Below are positions 5,864 through 9,314 of a stretch of DNA of 9,314 bases, in pieces; the first letter of the stretch is position 1; each line of letters opens with the position of its first letter. This DNA is from Ferroglobus sp. (GTDB lineage: Archaea > Halobacteriota > Archaeoglobi > Archaeoglobales > Archaeoglobaceae), in NCBI GenBank assembly GCA_015523665.1, contig WAJX01000123.1, forward strand, positions 1 to 9,314. Reading direction: 5' to 3'. The notes below the pieces were generated by a model. That model did not search any database. It was not told the origin of the DNA and worked only from the letters and a program-made list of their open reading frames with translations. A program made the translations under genes and the position numbers.

Positions 5864-7085
5864 AATGGCATGCAGACAGCTTGAAAGATCTGCTGAACTT
5901 ATAGATTTAAAAGAGGATGTTGTAGAATATCTGAAAGTTCCAGACAGAGTTTTAAAAGTGAAAATACCAGTTAAGATGGATAATGGAAGAATAAAGATTT
6001 TTCTTGGCTATAGAGCTCAACATTGTGGTGTTAGAGGTCCTTATAAAGGAGGAGTGAGGTATCATCCAGATGTAACTATGGAAGAGGTAATCGCTTTAGC
6101 GATGTGGATGACTTGGAAATGCGCTCTTGTAAATATCCCCTTTGGTGGTGGAAAAGGTGGAGTGAGAGTGAATCCCAAAGAACTAAGTAAAAATGAACTT
6201 GAAAGACTAACTAGGAGATTTATAACAGCAATAATGCCAATAATAGGAGCTGAAAGAGATATACCAGCTCCAGATATTTATACTGATGAGCAAACCATGG
6301 CATGGATGATGGATACTTATAGTGTTAATAAAGGATATACAGTCCCTGGAATTGTTACTGGAAAGCCAGTTGAACTTGGGGGATCTGTTGGTAGAAGCTC
6401 TGCAACCGGGAGAGGTGTTGCCATAATAACAAGGGAGTCAGCTAAGGCTATAGGAATGAACTTGAAAGATGCGAGTGTAGCAATTCAGGGTTTTGGTAAT
6501 GTGGGATATTGGACTGCGAAGATACTTGAAGAGATGGGAGCTAGGATAATTGCTGTTAGCGACTCTAAAGGTGGAGTAGTTGATTATGATGGAATTGATG
6601 TAAACTCTCTGAAGGAATATAAAGTTAGGCATGGTAGTGTAGTTGGATTTGCAGAGGAAATTAGTAATGAAGAGTTACTTGAAATGAAAGTAGATATACT
6701 TATTCCAGCAGCGATAGGAGGTGTGATTCATAGAGATAATGTTGATAAAGTCAAAGCCAGAATGGTTGTTGAAGCAGCGAATGGTCCTATAACTCCCGAA
6801 GCAGAAAAAAAGTTGGATAAGAGATGTGAGTTAGTTGTTCCAGATATACTTGCTAATGCTGGTGGTGTTGTGGTTAGTTATTTTGAATGGGTTCAGGATT
6901 TAGAAAGATACTTTTGGGATCTTGAAAGAGTGAATAAAGAGCTTGAAAGGATAATGGTGAACGCATTTAGGGAAATGATGAAAGTTAAGAACGAATTTGG
7001 TTACATCTTATGGAGAGATGCTGCGATGATTATTGCTTTGAGAAGAGTAGTAAAAGCATTAGAATTGAGAGGGATTTTTCCATAA
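5850..7085 (+). CDS. gdhA: Glutamate dehydrogenase (Glu/Leu/Phe/Val family)
   Basis: The 411-residue enzyme interconverts glutamate and 2-oxoglutarate plus ammonia with NAD(P); it is a cytoplasmic, usually hexameric enzyme. The N-terminal domain has GPYKGGVRYHP (63-73, K67), WKCALVNIPFGGGKGG (K90 and catalytic K102) and APDIYTDEQTMAWMMD, with D142 the proton-handling aspartate. TGKPVELGGS and TGRGV lead into the Rossmann domain: GFGNVG at 214-219, then a second strand ending AVSDSKGG (234-241). Serine and aspartate there do not decide clearly between NAD and NADP. AAIGGVIHRDNV, VVEAANGP and PDILANAGGVVVSYFEW are all typical of the family. Length and motifs match thermophile glutamate dehydrogenases. 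It is the last gene of the nfeD-DUF357-gdhA unit, overlapping DUF357 by 14 bases. Confidence 0.95.
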   Translation: MNPYEMACRQLERSAELIDLKEDVVEYLKVPDRVLKVKIPVKMDNGRIKIFLGYRAQHCGVRGPYKGGVRYHPDVTMEEVIALAMWMTWKCALVNIPFGGGKGGVRVNPKELSKNELERLTRRFITAIMPIIGAERDIPAPDIYTDEQTMAWMMDTYSVNKGYTVPGIVTGKPVELGGSVGRSSATGRGVAIITRESAKAIGMNLKDASVAIQGFGNVGYWTAKILEEMGARIIAVSDSKGGVVDYDGIDVNSLKEYKVRHGSVVGFAEEISNEELLEMKVDILIPAAIGGVIHRDNVDKVKARMVVEAANGPITPEAEKKLDKRCELVVPDILANAGGVVVSYFEWVQDLERYFWDLERVNKELERIMVNAFREMMKVKNEFGYILWRDAAMIIALRRVVKALELRGIFP

Positions 7086-7090
7086 TGAAA

Positions 7091-7118
7091 ATTAAATTAA
7101 AATAATTAAATTAAAATA
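7091..7118. repeat. Perfect tandem duplication of a 14-bp A+T unit
   Basis: ATTAAATTAAAATA occurs at 7091-7104 and again directly at 7105-7118, starting 6 bases after the gdhA stop. It looks like a slippage duplication in the 3' untranslated region. No coding or binding role can be assigned. Confidence 0.6.
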
Positions 7119-7168
7119 AAGAGATGATAGTATATTGGTACAAAATAAGCGATAATTAGTAGAATTAT

Positions 7169-7199
7169 TATGAATAATTTTTTTATATGAATAATTTTT
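7169..7199 (+). terminator. Duplicated TATGAATAATTTTT element with T-tracts, putative terminator
   Basis: The 14-base TATGAATAATTTTT occurs at 7169-7182 and 7186-7199, a 17-bp period. Each copy ends in an oligo-T run, of 7 and 5 T. Consecutive T-tracts downstream of a gene are typical archaeal termination signals, so these probably end the nfeD-DUF357-gdhA transcript. The repeat could alternatively be a regulator site for the NAC promoter about 100 bp downstream. Confidence 0.4.
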
Positions 7200-7291
7200 A
7201 AGAATGATCAAGCTGGTATGAAAAATTTCTGAATTTTTTTCGCTAAGCAGATATAAGTTTTTGTGTGGTTAAAGATTAAAGATGCAGACAA

Positions 7292-7302
7292 AATTTTTAA
7301 AG
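7292..7302 (+). promoter_or_regulatory. TATA box of the NAC-trmI unit (leaderless)
   Basis: AATTTTTAAAG is centred about 25 nt before the ATG at 7322 and 28 nt before the second ATG at 7325. No Shine-Dalgarno lies between box and start, so the mRNA should be leaderless or nearly so. Confidence 0.5.
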
Positions 7303-7321
7303 TGTTACAAGCTAAAGCAAA

Positions 7322-7654
7322 ATGATGATACCTTTTAATCCAAAACAGATGAAGAGGATGATGAAACAAATGGGCATAGAGCTTGAAGAAATTGAGGCTG
7401 AAGAGGTAATTATAAAAACGAAGAATGAAGAATTAATCTTTAGGAATCCATCTGTTAGTAAGATATCTGCAAAAGGTATAGAAACTTTTCAGATCTCTGG
7501 AAATTATGAGATTGTTGAAAGGATAACGATTAATGAGGAGGATGTAAAATTAGTTATGGAGCAAGCAGGAGTTGATGAGGAGAGAGCAAGGAAAGCTTTA
7601 GAAGAGGCTAAGGGAGATATAGCTGAAGCTTTAATCAAATTACAAGAAGAATGA
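7322..7654 (+). CDS. nac: Nascent polypeptide-associated complex protein (archaeal NAC)
   Basis: Archaeal NAC is a homodimer that binds ribosomes near the peptide exit and contacts emerging chains. The 110-residue product begins with a basic methionine-rich segment (NPKQMKRMMKQMGIELEEI), the family's ribosome-binding start. A NAC beta-barrel core follows (about 25-66, including EELIFRNPSVSKI and TFQISG). The C-terminal UBA domain (about 70-108) contains EEDVKLVMEQAGVDEERARK and GDIAEALIKL. Length and domain order are normal. The start may be 7322 or the adjacent ATG at 7325; both are compatible with leaderless initiation. The stop overlaps the next gene by ATGA, so the two genes should be co-transcribed and translationally coupled. 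Confidence 0.93.
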   Translation: MMIPFNPKQMKRMMKQMGIELEEIEAEEVIIKTKNEELIFRNPSVSKISAKGIETFQISGNYEIVERITINEEDVKLVMEQAGVDEERARKALEEAKGDIAEALIKLQEE

Positions 7655-8391
7655 AACCACCAGTTGTTTTGGTTAGAGGTAAAAATTTTTATCTTATAGA
7701 TAATTTTGAGGGAGAACTTCATACGCATAAGGGGATTATAAGACTCGATGAACTTAAAGAAAAGAATTTTGGCGAGACAATTAAGACACATTTAGGCTAC
7801 GAATTCAATATAATTCCATTTAGTGCTTCGGATTTTTTTAAACTTTTTAAAAAAAGTGCCACTCCAGTAATGCCAAAGGACATAGGAGCAGTTATAGCTC
7901 ATACTGGATTATCTCCAGATTCCTTAATTTTTGATGCCGGTACAGGAAGTGGTGTAGTTGCAGCATACTTAGCATATTTTAATAAATATGGTGAAGTTAT
8001 TACGGTAGAGAAGAGGAAAGAATTCGCAAAAATAGCCAGAAAAAACTTTAAAATGGCTGGATTGAGCAATATACATCAACTAATTGGGGATGCTGTAGAA
8101 GTAGCTGAAGGTTTTAAAAAAGAATTCGATTTAGTCTTTTTAGACATGAAAGATGATGTGACTTTTATACCTAAAGCTATGAAGATATTGGAGAATTCTG
8201 GATACGTGGTTGTTTACAATCCATACTTAGAAAAGGCTAAAGCTGTTTATGAAAAGATGAGAGAGGTAGGTTTTAAGAATATTGAGGCTTTTGAAATCAT
8301 TAAGATAAACCTAGAGTTTAGGAAAGTGGGAACGAGACCTTTTACTGATGTATTTCATACTGGTTTTATCGTAATTGGTAGGAAGATTTAG
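7651..8391 (+). CDS. trmI: tRNA (adenine-N1)-methyltransferase, TrmI family
   Basis: The 246-residue product has the two-part TrmI layout. A small N-terminal beta domain (about 1-65) ends in ETIKTHLGYEF and IPFSASDFFKLF. A Rossmann-like SAM methyltransferase domain follows: motif I DAGTGSG (95-101), acidic E120 ending the second strand (VITVEKR), GDAVEVAEG (146-154) and DLVFLDMKD (160-168) with D165 at the active-site strand. Archaeal TrmI enzymes make m1A at positions 57 and 58 of tRNA, which stabilises the T-arm in thermophiles. The ATG overlaps the NAC stop in an ATGA, and AAGAAG just upstream is at best a weak ribosome binding site. The 3' end overlaps the convergent speE gene by 26 bases. 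The target position cannot be told from sequence alone. Confidence 0.88.
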   Translation: MKPPVVLVRGKNFYLIDNFEGELHTHKGIIRLDELKEKNFGETIKTHLGYEFNIIPFSASDFFKLFKKSATPVMPKDIGAVIAHTGLSPDSLIFDAGTGSGVVAAYLAYFNKYGEVITVEKRKEFAKIARKNFKMAGLSNIHQLIGDAVEVAEGFKKEFDLVFLDMKDDVTFIPKAMKILENSGYVVVYNPYLEKAKAVYEKMREVGFKNIEAFEIIKINLEFRKVGTRPFTDVFHTGFIVIGRKI

Positions 8392-9199
8392 ACAGTTCTT
8401 CTAACCACCTTGGCAATTCAAAACAAGCGACATGAAGTTCTGGTTTATAATAACAAGTTTTTACATCCCTCTCGTTGAATCTCTTCTTTAAGACTTCTAA
8501 ATCTAATTCGACGTATTTTGCAATTATATAGCTCCAAAGTCCTGAAGGATAAGAAGGAACAAAACCTATATATGGTTTGAAGAAATCAAAAGATTTCTTT
8601 ATCTCTTTGATCATGGAAATAAAGTAATCTTTTTGCTGAAATGGAGATTGTGATTGGGTAGCAAAAATTTCACATTTTTTGTTACATATTCTATAAAACT
8701 CGTGTTTGATAATTCTCTCACTGTATCTATTCGGATCAGTCCCATCTACAATTATAACATCAAACTTCTCCTTGGTTTCTTTGAGAAAGTTATATCCATC
8801 TTCGATTATAATCTTTGTTCTTTTATCATCTAATGCTCCTTTATCCACTTTAAGATATTTCTTTGATAGTTCAATAACATCTCTATCTATCTCAACTAAA
8901 AAGATCTCATCTGGATTATGCTTGATCACTTCTCTTACGGAAGCGCCATCTCCACCACCTATAACCAGGATCTTTTTTGGATTTTTATGACTAAACATCG
9001 GGACGTGAACTAGCATTTCATGATAGAACGCCTCATCTCTTTCGGTAAGCTGAATTTTACCATCAAGAACCAGCATTTTTCCAAAATCAGTGGTATTGTA
9101 GATCTCTATTTTTTGAAACTTACTCTCTTTTTTGACAAGTCTTTTTTTTATTTGGATCATTAAAGCTAAACCGTTATATTTTTCTATGAACCATTCCAT
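8366..9199 (-). CDS. speE: Spermidine synthase-type aminopropyltransferase
   Basis: The 277-residue cytoplasmic enzyme transfers an aminopropyl group from decarboxylated S-adenosylmethionine to a diamine such as putrescine, or in several archaea to agmatine. Visible are LDGKIQLTERDEAFYHEMLVH in pieces: LDG (45-47), Q50, Y59-H60-E61. The nucleotide-binding loop is IGGGDGA (80-86), with acidic E103 and D105 (VEID), EDG (133-135) and VDGTDP (151-156) with the catalytic aspartate D152. GFVPSYPSGLWSY near residue 217 matches thermophile enzymes. The usual Gly-Pro after the DP of the catalytic loop is replaced by NRYSERI, which may alter substrate choice. The ATG at 9199 is about 26 nt from a TATA-like box and has no Shine-Dalgarno. 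It converges on trmI with a 26-bp overlap. Confidence 0.92.
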   Translation of the reverse strand: MEWFIEKYNGLALMIQIKKRLVKKESKFQKIEIYNTTDFGKMLVLDGKIQLTERDEAFYHEMLVHVPMFSHKNPKKILVIGGGDGASVREVIKHNPDEIFLVEIDRDVIELSKKYLKVDKGALDDKRTKIIIEDGYNFLKETKEKFDVIIVDGTDPNRYSERIIKHEFYRICNKKCEIFATQSQSPFQQKDYFISMIKEIKKSFDFFKPYIGFVPSYPSGLWSYIIAKYVELDLEVLKKRFNERDVKTCYYKPELHVACFELPRWLEELSKSSYQLR

Positions 9200-9218
9200 G
9201 CTTTTTGTTTTAATGTGG

Positions 9219-9230
9219 ATTTAAAATAAA
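9219..9230 (-). promoter_or_regulatory. TATA box of speE (leaderless)
   Basis: On the minus strand this reads TTTATTTTAAAT, with its centre about 26 nt before the ATG at 9199. No Shine-Dalgarno lies between, so speE is probably translated from a leaderless mRNA. Confidence 0.5.
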
Positions 9231-9271
9231 TAGATTTTTGAAGTTAAGCTTAAGGTTGATTATTAATATGG

Positions 9272-9298
9272 TGTTAGTTGGGTGTGTAGCAACTAACA
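9272..9298. repeat. Perfect 9-bp inverted repeat (hairpin) at the right edge
   Basis: TGTTAGTTG (9272-9280) and CAACTAACA (9290-9298) are exact inverted copies around the 9-base loop GGTGTGTAG. The element lies upstream of speE, in the gap to whatever follows the window. It could be an operator, part of an RNA leader for a rightward gene, or a terminator stem, although no T-run follows within the window. A separate 10-bp palindrome, TTAAGCTTAA, is at 9244-9253. Confidence 0.55.
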
Positions 9299-9314
9299 GA
9301 AATTATGTTAGAAT

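Noticed and set aside
9244..9253. TTAAGCTTAA palindrome near the speE promoter
   Set aside because: A 10-bp A+T-rich palindrome is expected by chance in sequence like this, and the position shows nothing special.
1..9314. CRISPR arrays, transposases, toxin-antitoxin or defence genes
   Set aside because: No regularly spaced repeats and no such protein motifs were found on either strand.

Overview
The window is archaeal. It carries an archaeal-type leucyl-tRNA synthetase, ribosomal protein L40e, the archaeal nascent-polypeptide-associated complex (NAC) protein, a DUF357 protein and an archaeal TrmI-type tRNA methyltransferase. TATA-like boxes sit about 25 nt ahead of several start codons that have no Shine-Dalgarno. 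Most genes are A+T-rich and their proteins are rich in Lys, Glu and Ile, as in thermophilic Euryarchaeota. The set is compatible with an Archaeoglobi-like organism, but the genus cannot be fixed from this sequence.

Positions 1-950 look accessory. A short secreted protein (85-582) has a signal peptide, one SDGGYIVAG-type repeat, a Ser/Thr-rich linker and an archaeosortase-like C-terminal tail. Downstream, positions 643-832 hold what reads as a decayed copy of rpoN, the RNA polymerase subunit N (Rpb10) gene, spread over three frames. This stretch is visibly richer in G+C than the rest. Positions 833-1035 hold an inverted repeat and the A+T-rich promoter region of the next gene, and no gene that I can support.

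Positions 1036-4285 hold a small three-cysteine protein (1036-1218), then rpl40e on the minus strand (1231-1380), then leuS on the plus strand (1475-4285). A short divergent promoter region separates the last two. Positions 4315-7085 form a tightly overlapping unit: a membrane-bound NfeD/ClpP-class protease, a DUF357 helical protein and glutamate dehydrogenase. No stomatin partner is adjacent.

An A+T-rich spacer with two short direct-repeat pairs (7086-7321) leads to the NAC gene and trmI, which share an ATGA overlap. The 3' end of trmI overlaps the convergent speE-type aminopropyltransferase gene by 26 bp. The right edge (9200-9314) contains the speE promoter and a 9-bp-stem hairpin.

Most of the window is core information processing (translation, tRNA modification, nascent-chain handling) and central metabolism (glutamate, polyamines). 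I do not see a new multi-gene system. The least expected items are the rpoN relic, the minimal one-repeat surface protein beside it, and the co-operonic NfeD/DUF357/Gdh trio. Transcription units tend to start leaderless, while some internal genes carry ribosome binding sites.
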